In this document: one piece after another, positions 54,356 to 63,289 of the stretch
How the letters are laid out: each line of letters starts with the position of its first letter
Position numbering within the stretch: position 1 is the first letter of the stretch
DNA from: Paracoccaceae bacterium
GTDB taxonomy: Bacteria; Pseudomonadota; Alphaproteobacteria; Rhodobacterales; Rhodobacteraceae
Direction of reading: 5' to 3'
Length of the DNA stretch: 64,000 nucleotides
Assembly: GCA_020630695.1 (NCBI GenBank)
Contig: JAHDIS010000005.1
Coordinates: 28,798-92,797 of the forward strand
Translations under genes and position numbers: made by a program
Notes under the pieces: generated by a model
What the model was told of the DNA's origin: nothing
What the model saw: the letters and a program-made list of their open reading frames with translations, nothing else
Databases searched by the model: none

Positions 54356-55165
54356 ATGTCATCCACCACCAAAGCCCTGACTTTGCTGTCCCATTTCTCG
54401 ACCAAGCGCCCCGAAATAGGGCTGTCGCAGCTTTGCCGCCTTGCAGGGCGTGACAAGGCGACGACCTACAGACACCTACAGGCCCTTGAAACTGCTGGAT
54501 TTGTGGAACAGAATCCGGCGACCAAACACTATCGGCTTGGCCCCGCTATCATGCATCTTGCCCAAGTCCGCGAAGCGACGGTGCCCCGCGAAACAGGCGC
54601 AATCAACGTCATCAAGGAACTGGCCGACGCCACGGGCGAAACGGCTCATGTCACGGTTTTGTCTGGCTCAACACTATACGGGCTGAGCGCCTGCGAATCC
54701 CCGCATCACGCCACTCGTGCCGTCATCGACATCAGCATTTTCCCGCTTCACGCCACGGCGTCCGGGCTTTGCGCATTGGCCTTCGGGCCCGAGGATTTGT
54801 TCCAGAGCGCATTAACGAAAATGGAAAACTTCACCTCCGCCACACCGGCAACGCCAGAAGCACTGGCAGATCTGGTCGCGCACATACGTCTGACCGGCTT
54901 CGGCCAAGCAGATCAGATCTATGAAGACGAGATACAGGCCATTGCCGCACCGGTTTTTGACCATACCGGAAACTTTGCCGGTGCTGTCGCAGTCGCCAGC
55001 GTCGCGTCCCGTTTCACATCGGAACTGGAAAAAACAATCAAGGCGGAGCTGACCATTGCCGCCCGCGAAATTACCCGCAACTGGGGCGGCGTGATCCCGG
55101 CACAGATCGAAAAGGCCTGGGCCGCATCCATCACGCATTCGAACACACTGGAACCCACGTCATGA
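54356..55165 (+). CDS. IclR family transcriptional regulator
   Basis: A 269-residue IclR-type regulator. The N-terminal winged helix has GLSQLCRLAGRDKATTYRHLQALETAGFVEQNPATKHYRLG, and the C-terminal GAF-like effector domain (~85-255) has GETAHVTVLSGSTLYGL, FPLHATASGLCALAF and AIAAPVFDHTGNFAGAVAVASVASRF. It probably senses a metabolite of the cluster and controls both arms. I chose the ATG at 54356 (MSSTTKALTLL) over a TTG nine codons upstream. The stop overlaps the aminotransferase start (ATGA), so it leads the right-hand operon. Confidence 0.92.
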   Translation: MSSTTKALTLLSHFSTKRPEIGLSQLCRLAGRDKATTYRHLQALETAGFVEQNPATKHYRLGPAIMHLAQVREATVPRETGAINVIKELADATGETAHVTVLSGSTLYGLSACESPHHATRAVIDISIFPLHATASGLCALAFGPEDLFQSALTKMENFTSATPATPEALADLVAHIRLTGFGQADQIYEDEIQAIAAPVFDHTGNFAGAVAVASVASRFTSELEKTIKAELTIAAREITRNWGGVIPAQIEKAWAASITHSNTLEPTS

Positions 55166-56523
55166 AAGACTCGAACTTCCTGAAGGAACATAATGGACGC
55201 CTGATGTGGCATCCAATGACGTCGCCCAAAGACAGCATCGATCAGCCCCCAAAAATCATCACAGAAGCAGACGGTGTTTCGATCGTTGATGTGGACGGGC
55301 ACAGGGTTGTCGACGGTGTTGGCGGGCTATGGAATGTCAATCTGGGCTACTCCTGTGAACCCGTCAAAAAGGCGATCTCTGCGCAACTGGACGCCCTGCC
55401 CTACTACTCAACCTTTCGCGGCACATCGAACGATGCCGTGATCGAATTGTCCTACGAACTGAGCGAGTTCTTTGCGCCCGACGGGCTGTCACGTGCGTTT
55501 TTCACATCCGGTGGATCGGACAGTGTCGAAACCTCACTTCGTCTGGCAAGGCAGTATCACAAGCTGCGTGGCGAACCCGGTCGGACCAAGTTCCTGAGCC
55601 TCAAGAAAGGGTATCACGGCACCCATTTCGGCGGCGCGTCCGTGAACGGCAATGCCAACTTCCGCAGCGCCTATGAGCCACTTATGCCCGGCTGCTTTCA
55701 CATTCCGGCGCCATACACTTATCGCAACCCATTCAACGAAACGGACCCTGAAAAACTGGCACAGCTTTGCTTGCAGGCTCTTGAAGATGAAATCGCCTTT
55801 CAGGATGCCGGCACCATTGCAGCCATGATCATGGAACCGATCCTCGGGGCCGGCGGTGTGATCCCGCCGCATCCGTCCTTTGCACCCGCTGTGCAGGAGA
55901 TCTGCAATCGGAATGGCATTTTGCTGATCACAGACGAAGTCATCACCGCCTACGGCCGAACCGGCGCTTGGTCCGGCGCGCGCCTGTGGGGCATACAGCC
56001 CGACATGATGGCCACGGCAAAGGCCATCACCAACGGCTATTTCCCGTTTGGCGCCGTCATGCTGGGCCAGCGGATGATTGATACCTTTGAAGGCAATCCA
56101 AATGCCAAGATCGGCCACGGCTATACCTATTCCGGTCATCCAGTCGGCGCAGCGGCGGCCTTGGCCTGTTTGGCAGAAACCAAACGATTGAACGTGGTTG
56201 AAAACGCGGCGGCACGGGGCACACAGTTGTTCGAAGGATGCCAAGCCTTGCAGAAAAAGCACGGCATCATAGGCGATGTCCGGGGCGGCTATGGTTTGAT
56301 GACCGCGATCGAAATGGTCAGCGATCGCAAGACCAAGAAACCCATCGATGCCGGCACCGCAGCCGTCGTTCAAGAAGTGGCCTACCAGAGCGGCGCAATG
56401 GTCCGAGTGTCAGGCCCCAACCTGATCTTGTCGCCTGCCCTCATTCTTTCCGAAGCCGAAGCGAACACGATCCTGCAGGCGCTTGATGCCGGCTTCACCC
56501 AAGCCGCAAAGACCGCCGCATGA
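55162..56523 (+). CDS. Class III aminotransferase (omega-amino acid:pyruvate type)
   Basis: A 453-residue PLP enzyme. Motifs: MWHPMTSPKDSIDQPP and VDGVGGLWNVNLGYSCEPV near the start, FFTSGGSDSVETSLRLARQYH, IMEPILGAGGVIPPH, LLITDEVITAYGRTG and TAKAITNGYFPFGA with the PLP lysine (Lys287). The layout is that of beta-alanine/omega-amino acid or polyamine:pyruvate aminotransferases, which remove a terminal amine. It is distinct from the second class III enzyme at 57374. It overlaps both neighbours by ATGA. Confidence 0.9.
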   Translation: MKDSNFLKEHNGRLMWHPMTSPKDSIDQPPKIITEADGVSIVDVDGHRVVDGVGGLWNVNLGYSCEPVKKAISAQLDALPYYSTFRGTSNDAVIELSYELSEFFAPDGLSRAFFTSGGSDSVETSLRLARQYHKLRGEPGRTKFLSLKKGYHGTHFGGASVNGNANFRSAYEPLMPGCFHIPAPYTYRNPFNETDPEKLAQLCLQALEDEIAFQDAGTIAAMIMEPILGAGGVIPPHPSFAPAVQEICNRNGILLITDEVITAYGRTGAWSGARLWGIQPDMMATAKAITNGYFPFGAVMLGQRMIDTFEGNPNAKIGHGYTYSGHPVGAAAALACLAETKRLNVVENAAARGTQLFEGCQALQKKHGIIGDVRGGYGLMTAIEMVSDRKTKKPIDAGTAAVVQEVAYQSGAMVRVSGPNLILSPALILSEAEANTILQALDAGFTQAAKTAA

Positions 56524-57377
56524 CCGGAAACTACGTGGCGCTTTTGGGAACCAAGGGCGGGCCGGCCATCCGGCCCGGCTCTTCCATGCCGACATCGAGC
56601 CTATATGTGCTTTCCGGAAAGCACATCGTTGTGGATTGCGGGCTTGGCGTGACCAAGGGGCTGGTTGATCAGGGCATGCAACTGAAAGACTTGTCGCTGA
56701 TCTTCATCAGCCATTTGCATTCGGATCACTATCTTGAACTGGGACCGCTGCTCCACACGGCATGGACTGCGGGGCTCAAGACACCGGTCAACGTCTACGG
56801 CCCGCCGGGGCTGGACAAATACTGGGCCGGCTTTTTGGAGTCCATGCGCGCGGATATCGAACTCCGGATCGAAGACGAGGGCCGCCCTGATTTGAGTGCC
56901 CTGTTGACCATCCACGAACTGGACGAAGGCACTGTCTACGAACAGCCCGATCTAACGGTACGAGCGCTTCGGTCCGTACACCCGCCGCTGGTCGATTGCT
57001 TTGCCCTGTCTTTTGAAACCGGGGCGGTTCGCGTTGTTTTCTCTGGTGATACAGCGCCTTTCGCTACGCTCGAAGAATTCGCAAAAGGCGCCGATCTTTT
57101 GATCCACGAAGCCATGCTTGAATCGGCTTTGCCTGCGCTGCTCGCCCGTGTCGGCAATGGCAGTGAAAAATTGATGGAACATTGGTTACGGTCTCATAGC
57201 TTTGCCCATGATGCGGCCAAGGCCGCGACCAACGCCGGTGTAAAGCGACTGGCTCTGTCCCATCTCATTCCGGCAGACGATCCAAACTATGGACCTGAGG
57301 ACTGGAAACGCGCGGTCAAGGATCACTGGGATGGTCCTTTGATTGTTGGATACGACGGAGTGAGGATCGAACTGTGA
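56520..57377 (+). CDS. Metallo-beta-lactamase-fold hydrolase
   Basis: A 285-residue MBL-fold protein of the RNase Z/arylsulfatase-like branch. The two-metal site HLHSDH (His65, His67, Asp69, His70) follows LSLIFISH. Further ligands are Asp in VVFSGDTAPF, His in LLIHEAM and His in LALSHLIPADD. Members act on esters, lactones, sulfates or phosphodiesters, and the substrate here is unknown. It sits between two class III PLP enzymes with ATGA overlaps, so it should act on an intermediate or related ester of the same pathway. Confidence 0.87.
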   Translation: MTGNYVALLGTKGGPAIRPGSSMPTSSLYVLSGKHIVVDCGLGVTKGLVDQGMQLKDLSLIFISHLHSDHYLELGPLLHTAWTAGLKTPVNVYGPPGLDKYWAGFLESMRADIELRIEDEGRPDLSALLTIHELDEGTVYEQPDLTVRALRSVHPPLVDCFALSFETGAVRVVFSGDTAPFATLEEFAKGADLLIHEAMLESALPALLARVGNGSEKLMEHWLRSHSFAHDAAKAATNAGVKRLALSHLIPADDPNYGPEDWKRAVKDHWDGPLIVGYDGVRIEL

Positions 57378-58663
57378 CCCGCACGAACGCAGAAATCCTT
57401 GCGGACCGCAGCCGGCTTTTGGGCCCAAACATTCCCACCTTTTATGAAGACCCCGTCCACATCGTCAAAGGCGATGGCGTTTGGCTGTGGGACGCTGATG
57501 GCCGCAGATATCTGGATTGCTACAACAATGTCCCACATGTCGGTCACTGCAATCCAAGGGTGGTCGAGGCCATCTGCCGTCAGGCCAGTACACTCAACAC
57601 CCACACGCGATACCTTCACGAAGGCATCCTTGCCTATGTCGATCGATTGACGGCCACGCTCGATCCTTCGCTGGACACGGCCATTCTGACTTGCACCGGA
57701 TCCGAGGCCAATGACATTGCCCTGCGTATGGCCGAAGCGGTGACGGGCAAACGCGGGATTATCGCGACCGATGCAACCTACCACGGGAACACTTCACTGG
57801 TCAGCCAACTGAGCCAATCAAACGTGCCAACGGTCGGCTTCGGGCTGGGGCAGTATTTTCGCTTTGTTCCCGCACCCGACAGCTATCGCAGCCCCGATCC
57901 CGATGGCGCCTTGTTCGCAGAAACAGTGGCCGCCCAGATCGACGCTTTGGAAAAAGACGGAACCGGCTTTGCCGCGTTGGTCGTTTGTCCATATTTTCTG
58001 AACGAAGGCTTTCCGGACCATCCGGACGGTTGGCTGCGCCCCGTCGCAGAGGCCGTGCGGCGTGCTGGTGGTCTGCTGATCTGCGACGAAGTGCAATCCG
58101 GCTTTGGGCGCACGGGCACTCATATGTGGGCTCATGAAAAAATGGGGGTCGTGCCTGACGTATTGGTTCTGGGAAAACCCATGGGCAACGGTCATCCGAT
58201 TGGCGGCGTGGTTGCCAACAGGGATATGGTTGGCGCGTTCCGCAATGGGTATCGCTACTTCAACACGTTTGGCGGAAACCCTGTGTCCTGCGCAGCGGCC
58301 ATGGCCGTCCTCGAAGAGATCGAAGACCGTAATCTACTTGCCAATGCAAAGGCCGTTGGCGACCACGCGCGCAGAAGGTTGCAATCGCTTGCCGAAAAAT
58401 ACGATGTGATCGGCGACGTACGCGGGTCTGGATTGATTTTTGGGGCCGAGATGGTGACGTCGCGGGAAACCAAGGCACCGGCCCGCGCCTATACCAACCG
58501 CGTGATCAACGCGATGCGCGATCGCGGCGTGCTGCATTCGCACTTGGGCCGTGACAAGAACACGCTCAAAATCCGGCCGCCTATGCCCTTCTCAATCGCC
58601 AATGCTGATCTTTTGCTCGACACGCTGGACGAGGTATTGGCAGAAACACCGCCGCAGCCATGA
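57374..58663 (+). CDS. Predicted PLP phospho-lyase (AGXT2L-like class III enzyme)
   Basis: A 429-residue class III PLP enzyme, Lys268 in VLGKPMGNGHP. Several stretches closely follow animal ethanolamine-phosphate and 5-phosphohydroxylysine phospho-lyases (AGXT2L1/ETNPPL, AGXT2L2/PHYKPL): YLDCYNNVPHVGHCNPRVVEA, LNTHTRYLHEGIL, GSEANDIALRMAEAVTG, GNGHPIGGVVA, YFNTFGGNPVSCAAAMAVL and LKIRPPMPFSIANADLL. Such enzymes split a phosphorylated amino alcohol into aldehyde, ammonia and phosphate. It overlaps a kinase gene of the matching type. The reaction is inferred by recognition and context; an ordinary aminotransferase is the alternative. Confidence 0.8.
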   Translation: MTRTNAEILADRSRLLGPNIPTFYEDPVHIVKGDGVWLWDADGRRYLDCYNNVPHVGHCNPRVVEAICRQASTLNTHTRYLHEGILAYVDRLTATLDPSLDTAILTCTGSEANDIALRMAEAVTGKRGIIATDATYHGNTSLVSQLSQSNVPTVGFGLGQYFRFVPAPDSYRSPDPDGALFAETVAAQIDALEKDGTGFAALVVCPYFLNEGFPDHPDGWLRPVAEAVRRAGGLLICDEVQSGFGRTGTHMWAHEKMGVVPDVLVLGKPMGNGHPIGGVVANRDMVGAFRNGYRYFNTFGGNPVSCAAAMAVLEEIEDRNLLANAKAVGDHARRRLQSLAEKYDVIGDVRGSGLIFGAEMVTSRETKAPARAYTNRVINAMRDRGVLHSHLGRDKNTLKIRPPMPFSIANADLLLDTLDEVLAETPPQP

Positions 58664-59625
58664 AAACCATCACCAAGTCCTTGGCTTTGTGGGGTTTGGA
58701 ACAAGCCGATATTGCCCTGATCGCCGCAAGGGAAAATCAGGTCTACCGGGTCAATCATTCGGGGCAATCTTATGCCCTGCGCCTGCATCGGCGAGGCTAC
58801 AGAACCGATGCTCAATTGGCAGCCGAACTTGGCTGGATGCATTGGGTTTCCAAGTCTGGCCTGTCGGTCCCAGCACCACGGCCGAGCCTGCAAGGCCCCT
58901 ATCTGCAATCTGTGGACGGCTTTCAGATTGATGTTCTCAGCTGGCTTGATGGCGATACACTGGATGCCATTCTTGGCAGCCAACAACCCGCCGCGCGGAT
59001 CGCCGTTTTTCATGCGCTCGGCATCGAAATGGCCAAGCTGCACGATGCGAGCGACGCTTGGCCTGAGGCAGCCACCTGTGATCGGCCTGCGTGGGATATG
59101 GAGGGTTTGCTCGGTGACACGCCTTTGTGGGACCGGTTTTGGGAAAATTCGGCGCTTTCACCAAATCAGCACAGCCTGCTCAAACAGTTCCGCCATAAGG
59201 CCGCGGCTGATTTATCCGTCTTGGCACCAACCTTGGATTACGGGCTGATCCATGCCGATCTCGTGCCTGCGAACGTGATGGTTGATGGCCAGGATCTTCA
59301 TCTGATCGACTTCGATGACGGGGGCTTTGGGTTTCGGCTGTTCGATGTGGCAACGGCTTTGCTGAAACACAGGTCCAACGCAGACTACCCCGCTCTGGAG
59401 ACGGCCCTTATCAACGGTTATCGCTCCAAACGTGACTTGGACACCAGCCGACTCGGGTTATTTCTGGCCCTGCGCGCCGTGACTTATGTGGGCTGGAACA
59501 TCACCCGTGCCGACGAAGACAGTTCTGGTAACCGAAACGCCAAATTCATAGCGCAGGCGACCGCGTTGGTGCGCACCTATCTGCAAAGCAACCAGGCCCT
59601 CGAGCACAGGCAAACCAAAACCTGA
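58660..59625 (+). CDS. Aminoglycoside phosphotransferase-family kinase (hydroxylysine kinase-like)
   Basis: A 321-residue kinase of the APH/choline kinase fold. The catalytic loop is LIHADLVPANVMV (His198, Asp200, Asn205), and the metal-binding LIDFDDGGFG (Asp217, Asp219, Asp220) follows. The N-lobe ENQVYRVNHSGQSYALRLHRRGYRTDAQL holds the ATP-binding Lys/Arg region. HADLVPANVMV with DFDD resembles the group that includes hydroxylysine kinase (HYKK/AGPHD1). Directly overlapping a phospho-lyase-like gene, it most likely phosphorylates an amino alcohol hydroxyl. No resistance role is suggested. It is last gene of the right-hand operon. Confidence 0.85.
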   Translation: MKTITKSLALWGLEQADIALIAARENQVYRVNHSGQSYALRLHRRGYRTDAQLAAELGWMHWVSKSGLSVPAPRPSLQGPYLQSVDGFQIDVLSWLDGDTLDAILGSQQPAARIAVFHALGIEMAKLHDASDAWPEAATCDRPAWDMEGLLGDTPLWDRFWENSALSPNQHSLLKQFRHKAAADLSVLAPTLDYGLIHADLVPANVMVDGQDLHLIDFDDGGFGFRLFDVATALLKHRSNADYPALETALINGYRSKRDLDTSRLGLFLALRAVTYVGWNITRADEDSSGNRNAKFIAQATALVRTYLQSNQALEHRQTKT

Positions 59626-59638
59626 GGCTTTGAACGGT

Positions 59639-60307
59639 TCAGACGTGGCGCAGACGCAGTTTGGCCAATAGACCAACAAGCACTGACTTGGCGTATTGGC
59701 GATGACGCCTGTGGTGTTCGCGTGCGGCAGTCGGCTCGTTGTTGCGGATGGCTTGATAGACAAGCCGGTGATCTTCATTGGATTGCGTCGGCAAGGGACG
59801 CATGAACAGCGTAAGCATCCGGGCGCGGCGCACCTGATCGCTCATCATGTTCACAATTGCCTCGATCCGGCTGTTGCCGCCAAGTCGAACCAGTTCCATA
59901 TGAAAGCGCTCATCTGCGGCGGCCCAGGCCTCAAGATCGGGCGCGATGGTCGCCTGCTCCATGTCATCAATCGCTTGCGCCAGGGCGCACAGGTCATCGA
60001 TGGAATAGTTTGCAGACGCAGCCCGCTCCGCCGCGAGACTTTCCAGTTCGGTCAGTACATCATAAATCTCGGCCATGTCATCCGGGGACAACGGCAATAT
60101 TCGCACGCCCTTGCGCGGCCGCAATTCCAGCAAACCCTGAGTTTCAAGCGTCAGCACCGCCTCACGCACCGGGGTCCGAGACATATCGAGCATTTCAGCC
60201 AGTTCGGTTTCCAGATGGTCAGAACCTGCCGCAAGATCGCCAGAAAAAATTCTGTTGCGTAATTCCTGTATAGCCCGCTGAGAACTGGAAAGCGCTTTTC
60301 CCGACAT
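59639..60307 (-). CDS. GntR family (FCD-type) transcriptional regulator
   Basis: A 222-residue FadR-subfamily regulator. The winged helix IQELRNRIFSGDLAAGSDHLETELAEMLDMSRTPVREAVLTLETQGLLELRPRKGVRI is followed by an all-helical FCD effector domain with metal-ligand-like Asp and His residues (DERFHMELVRLGGN, NEDHRLVYQAIRN). It probably senses a small organic acid. It converges with the kinase gene 13 bases away and may be a second regulator of the cluster. I chose the ATG at 60307 (MSGKALSSSQRA); the open frame extends further. Confidence 0.9.
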   Translation of the reverse strand: MSGKALSSSQRAIQELRNRIFSGDLAAGSDHLETELAEMLDMSRTPVREAVLTLETQGLLELRPRKGVRILPLSPDDMAEIYDVLTELESLAAERAASANYSIDDLCALAQAIDDMEQATIAPDLEAWAAADERFHMELVRLGGNSRIEAIVNMMSDQVRRARMLTLFMRPLPTQSNEDHRLVYQAIRNNEPTAAREHHRRHRQYAKSVLVGLLAKLRLRHV

Positions 60308-60459
60308 AAAATCCCGTCTCCCGAAGGCTAAACTTTTCGCCTTGCGTAACAAAAGGATAGTTCGCGCATCCGATCCGATCAATGCCTAGATAGAGCATGG
60401 CGCCGATCCAGCCCCTCGGCACCGGGCCAACCTCGATTTGCATTCCAACAAAGAAATCA

Positions 60460-60536
60460 TGGCGACCCCGGCAGGATTCGAACCTGCAACCTGCCCCTTA
60501 GGAGGGGGCTGCTCTATCCAGTTGAGCCACGGGGCC
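60460..60536 (-). tRNA. tRNA-Arg (anticodon CCT)
   Basis: A 77-nt cloverleaf on the minus strand. The acceptor begins GGCCCCG and ends CGGGGTC plus encoded GCCA. The anticodon stem GCCCC/GGGGC encloses loop CTCCTAA, giving anticodon CCT for AGG codons. The T-loop GGTTCGAATCC and D-arm GGCTCAACTGGATAGAGC are standard. The AGG decoder is a minor arginine tRNA in GC-rich alphaproteobacteria. Confidence 0.97.
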
Positions 60537-60658
60537 GCGTGTTTCTTGATTAGCGTGCCCTTCAGGCCTTGTCATCCCAAGGATCGCGGCAACAGGCCAT
60601 CTTGCGTACAGCGTTGATTGCGGTAACACTTTAAACAAGAACAAAAAGGACGATCCCC

Positions 60659-61684
60659 TTGACCAATCCTGACTCCCGCCCCCTGACACTCCGTGATGTA
60701 TCCGAAGCCTCTGGCGTGTCGGAAATGACGGTCAGCCGGGTGTTGCGCAATCGCGGGGACGTTTCGGCGGCGACACGTGAAAAGGTGCTCGAAGCGGCCA
60801 AGTCCCTTGGCTATGTGCCCAACAAGATTGCCGGCGCGCTGGCCAGCCAACGGGTCAATCTGGTGGCGGTCATCATTCCTTCGCTGCGCAACATGGTCTT
60901 TCCAGAGGTGATGTCCGGCATTTCCGCCGTTCTGGAGGAAACCGATCTGCAGCCTGTTGTCGGTGTGACTGACTACTTGCCCGAAAAAGAAGAACGGGTG
61001 CTCTACGAAATGCTGTCCTGGCGGCCTTCCGGGGTCATCATTGCCGGACTCGAACATTCGGACGCGTCCCGCGCCATGCTCAAGGCCAGCGGTATCCCGG
61101 TGGTGGAGATCATGGATACGGATGGAACACCCGTGGACTGCGCGGTCGGGATCAGTCACCGCCGGGCTGGCCGCAAAATGGCCCGGGCGATTCTGAAACA
61201 GGGGTATCAGCGGATCGGGTTTATGGGCACGAAAATGCCTTTGGATCACCGGGCCCGCAAACGCTTTGAAGGATTCACGGAGGCTCTGGCCAAGGAAGGC
61301 GTCGAGGTTGTCGATCAGGAATTCTATTCCGGTGGCTCGGCGCTCGCGAAAGGCCGGGAAATGACACAAGCCATGCTGGACCGCGATCCGGAACTGGATT
61401 TCCTCTATTATTCGAATGACATGATTGCAGCGGGTGGCTTGCTGCATTTGCTGGATGCGGGCGTCGATGTGCCCGGTCAGGTTGGTCTTGCCGGGTTCAA
61501 CGGTGTGGAACTGTTGCAGGGGCTTCCGCGCCAATTGGCCACGATGGATGCGTGCCGCGATGAAATTGGTCGCACGGCCGCTAAAATCATCGCAGACCGA
61601 ACGCAGGATCCGAATGCCGAATTTGAACGGGTCGTCGAACTGGCCCCGAAACTCAGCTTTGGCGATACGCTGAAACGGCGGTAA
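60659..61684 (+). CDS. LacI family transcriptional regulator
   Basis: A 341-residue LacI/GalR-type regulator. The helix-turn-helix and hinge LTLRDVSEASGVSEMTVSRVLRNRGDVSAATREKVLEAAKSLGYVPNKIAGALAS is intact, followed by a sugar-binding-protein-like core (from VNLVAVIIPSL). The closest group by eye is the gluconate GntR type. The start is TTG at 60659 after AAAGGACG, giving MTNPDSRPLT; no ATG is available before the helix-turn-helix. Its sugar targets are not in the window. The YcaQ-type gene follows after 3 bases, so they may be co-transcribed. Confidence 0.92.
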   Translation: MTNPDSRPLTLRDVSEASGVSEMTVSRVLRNRGDVSAATREKVLEAAKSLGYVPNKIAGALASQRVNLVAVIIPSLRNMVFPEVMSGISAVLEETDLQPVVGVTDYLPEKEERVLYEMLSWRPSGVIIAGLEHSDASRAMLKASGIPVVEIMDTDGTPVDCAVGISHRRAGRKMARAILKQGYQRIGFMGTKMPLDHRARKRFEGFTEALAKEGVEVVDQEFYSGGSALAKGREMTQAMLDRDPELDFLYYSNDMIAAGGLLHLLDAGVDVPGQVGLAGFNGVELLQGLPRQLATMDACRDEIGRTAAKIIADRTQDPNAEFERVVELAPKLSFGDTLKRR

Positions 61685-61687
61685 TCA

Positions 61688-62890
61688 ATGCTGCGGCTGG
61701 ACAACGAAGCCGCGCGGCGTCTCTTTCTGCACAAGCACCTGTTGGCTGAACCGCCTTCCGGCCCTGGCAAAGGCCCTGATCTGCATGATCTGATTGAGCA
61801 ATTGGGCTTTGTCCAGTTGGACAGCGTGCGCACGGTCGAACGCGCGCATGATATGATCCTGTTTTCACGCCGCCCCGCTTATCGCCCGACCCACCTGCCC
61901 AAGGCACTGGCCCGCGACAGGGCCGTTTTTGAGCATTGGACTCATGATGCTGCCGCGATCCCCATGGCCTTTTATCCCTATTGGCGAATGCGGTTCGAAC
62001 GCGATGCCATGGGCCTTCAGCAACGCTGGGCCAAAGACCGGCGCGATGGATTCGTCGAACGGTTTGACCACATATTGACTCAAATCCGCGAAAATGGGCC
62101 GGTCTGTTCCGCTGATGTTGGCGAAGGCGAAAAACGCGGCTCTGGCGGGTGGTGGGATTGGCACCCATCAAAGACGGCCCTCGAATATCTGTGGCGTTCT
62201 GGCCAATTGTCGGTCTGCCACCGAGAGGGGTTTCGCAAATTCTACGACCTGACGGATCGGGTCATTCCTTCGGCAATTTTGGATATTCAGCCAGACGAAC
62301 AGGAAACAACCGATTGGCTGTGCCGAAACGCGCTGACCCGTCTCGGCTTTGCCACGGCTGGCGAAATCGCAGGTTTCTGGGACACCTTGCGCCCAGCGGA
62401 AGTAAAGCCTTGGATCGAGCAGGGCCTTAAGGATGGCTTCCTTCAATCGGTAGAGGTGACAGGGGCAGATGGTTCACATCGTGCCTGCGTCGCATTTCCC
62501 GACATCGCAGCAGAGATCACGGAATGCCCGGAGCCAACAGGCCGCATGCGTGTTCTCAGTCCCTTTGATCCCGCACTGCGAGACAGGGCAAGGGCAGAAA
62601 GACTGTTCGGGTTTAACTATCGCATCGAAATTTTCACACCCGCAGCAAAGCGCAAATATGGCTACTATGTCTTTCCTCTTCTGGAAGGGGATCGGATGGT
62701 TGGGCGCGTCGACATGAAACGCAATCAGGACAGCGGCACCTTGGTGATCACTGCGCTATGGCCCGAACATGGGGTGCGATGGGGACAGGGCCGGCAACAA
62801 AGGCTCGAAGCCGAGCTTGCCCGCGTTTTGCGTTTTGCAGGGCTTGAACAGCTGGAATGGACACCGGGCTGGCTGCGCGAGCCGCAATAG
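61688..62890 (+). CDS. YcaQ-like winged-helix DNA glycosylase family protein
   Basis: A 400-residue protein of the HTH_42/DUF1006 (AlkZ/YcaQ) family. Signatures: LGFVQLDSVRTVERAHDMILFSR near residue 40, FEHWTHDAAAIPMAFYPYW (~90-108), the central WWDWHPSKTALEYLWRSGQLSVCHREGFRKFYDLTDRVIP, and RVLSPFDPALRDRARAERLFGFNYRIEIFTPAAKRKYGYY. E. coli YcaQ and AlkZ unhook interstrand crosslinks; the catalytic QxQ/QxD motif of those enzymes corresponds here to FVQLDSV. Cytosolic DNA repair is the likely role. Confidence 0.88.
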   Translation: MLRLDNEAARRLFLHKHLLAEPPSGPGKGPDLHDLIEQLGFVQLDSVRTVERAHDMILFSRRPAYRPTHLPKALARDRAVFEHWTHDAAAIPMAFYPYWRMRFERDAMGLQQRWAKDRRDGFVERFDHILTQIRENGPVCSADVGEGEKRGSGGWWDWHPSKTALEYLWRSGQLSVCHREGFRKFYDLTDRVIPSAILDIQPDEQETTDWLCRNALTRLGFATAGEIAGFWDTLRPAEVKPWIEQGLKDGFLQSVEVTGADGSHRACVAFPDIAAEITECPEPTGRMRVLSPFDPALRDRARAERLFGFNYRIEIFTPAAKRKYGYYVFPLLEGDRMVGRVDMKRNQDSGTLVITALWPEHGVRWGQGRQQRLEAELARVLRFAGLEQLEWTPGWLREPQ

Positions 62891-63044
62891 CCACCAAGAC
62901 CGGGCCACACGATTTTCACCGGTTTCCACAATTGCCATGCAGCAATGGCATGACGGCTATCGAATTCTGTGCCTAGTGCGATGAGGGTCATGGGTCTACA
63001 TGTATGCCGCAACGCAGCATTCCACTCTGAAAGAGACCCGACCC

Positions 63045-63260
63045 ATGGCAAACGTCACATACTCCGAACCCCGCGGCCGTTCCTTCTTTGGCGCCGTTCT
63101 TCAAGGCATTGGCGACTTCTTTGTTGCCATCACAGAATCCAACTGGCGCGTTCGCGAAGCCGAGCGTCTGCAAGCAATGTCTGATCAGGAGCTGGCCCAG
63201 CGCGGCCTGCGTCGTGAAGACATCGCACGCCACGTTTTCCGCGATATGCTGCACATCTGA
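63045..63260 (+). CDS. DUF1127 domain small protein
   Basis: A 71-residue protein. The C-terminal ~35 residues (REAERLQAMSDQELAQRGLRREDIARHVF) are the DUF1127/YjiS-like motif, in which an arginine-rich helix may bind RNA or regulate phosphate or carbon metabolism. The N-terminus FFGAVLQGIGDFFVAITE is amphipathic. I chose the ATG at 63045 (MANVTYSEPRGR); an ATG at 63000 is possible but gives an unusual start. A strong terminator follows. Confidence 0.88.
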   Translation: MANVTYSEPRGRSFFGAVLQGIGDFFVAITESNWRVREAERLQAMSDQELAQRGLRREDIARHVFRDMLHI

Positions 63261-63289
63261 TATCCCTCCCCAACTTCAGATGCAGCAAT

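Noticed and set aside
58660..59625. Aminoglycoside resistance phosphotransferase
   Set aside because: The fold is shared, but the operon context and the HADLVPANVMV/DFDD pattern fit a metabolic kinase.
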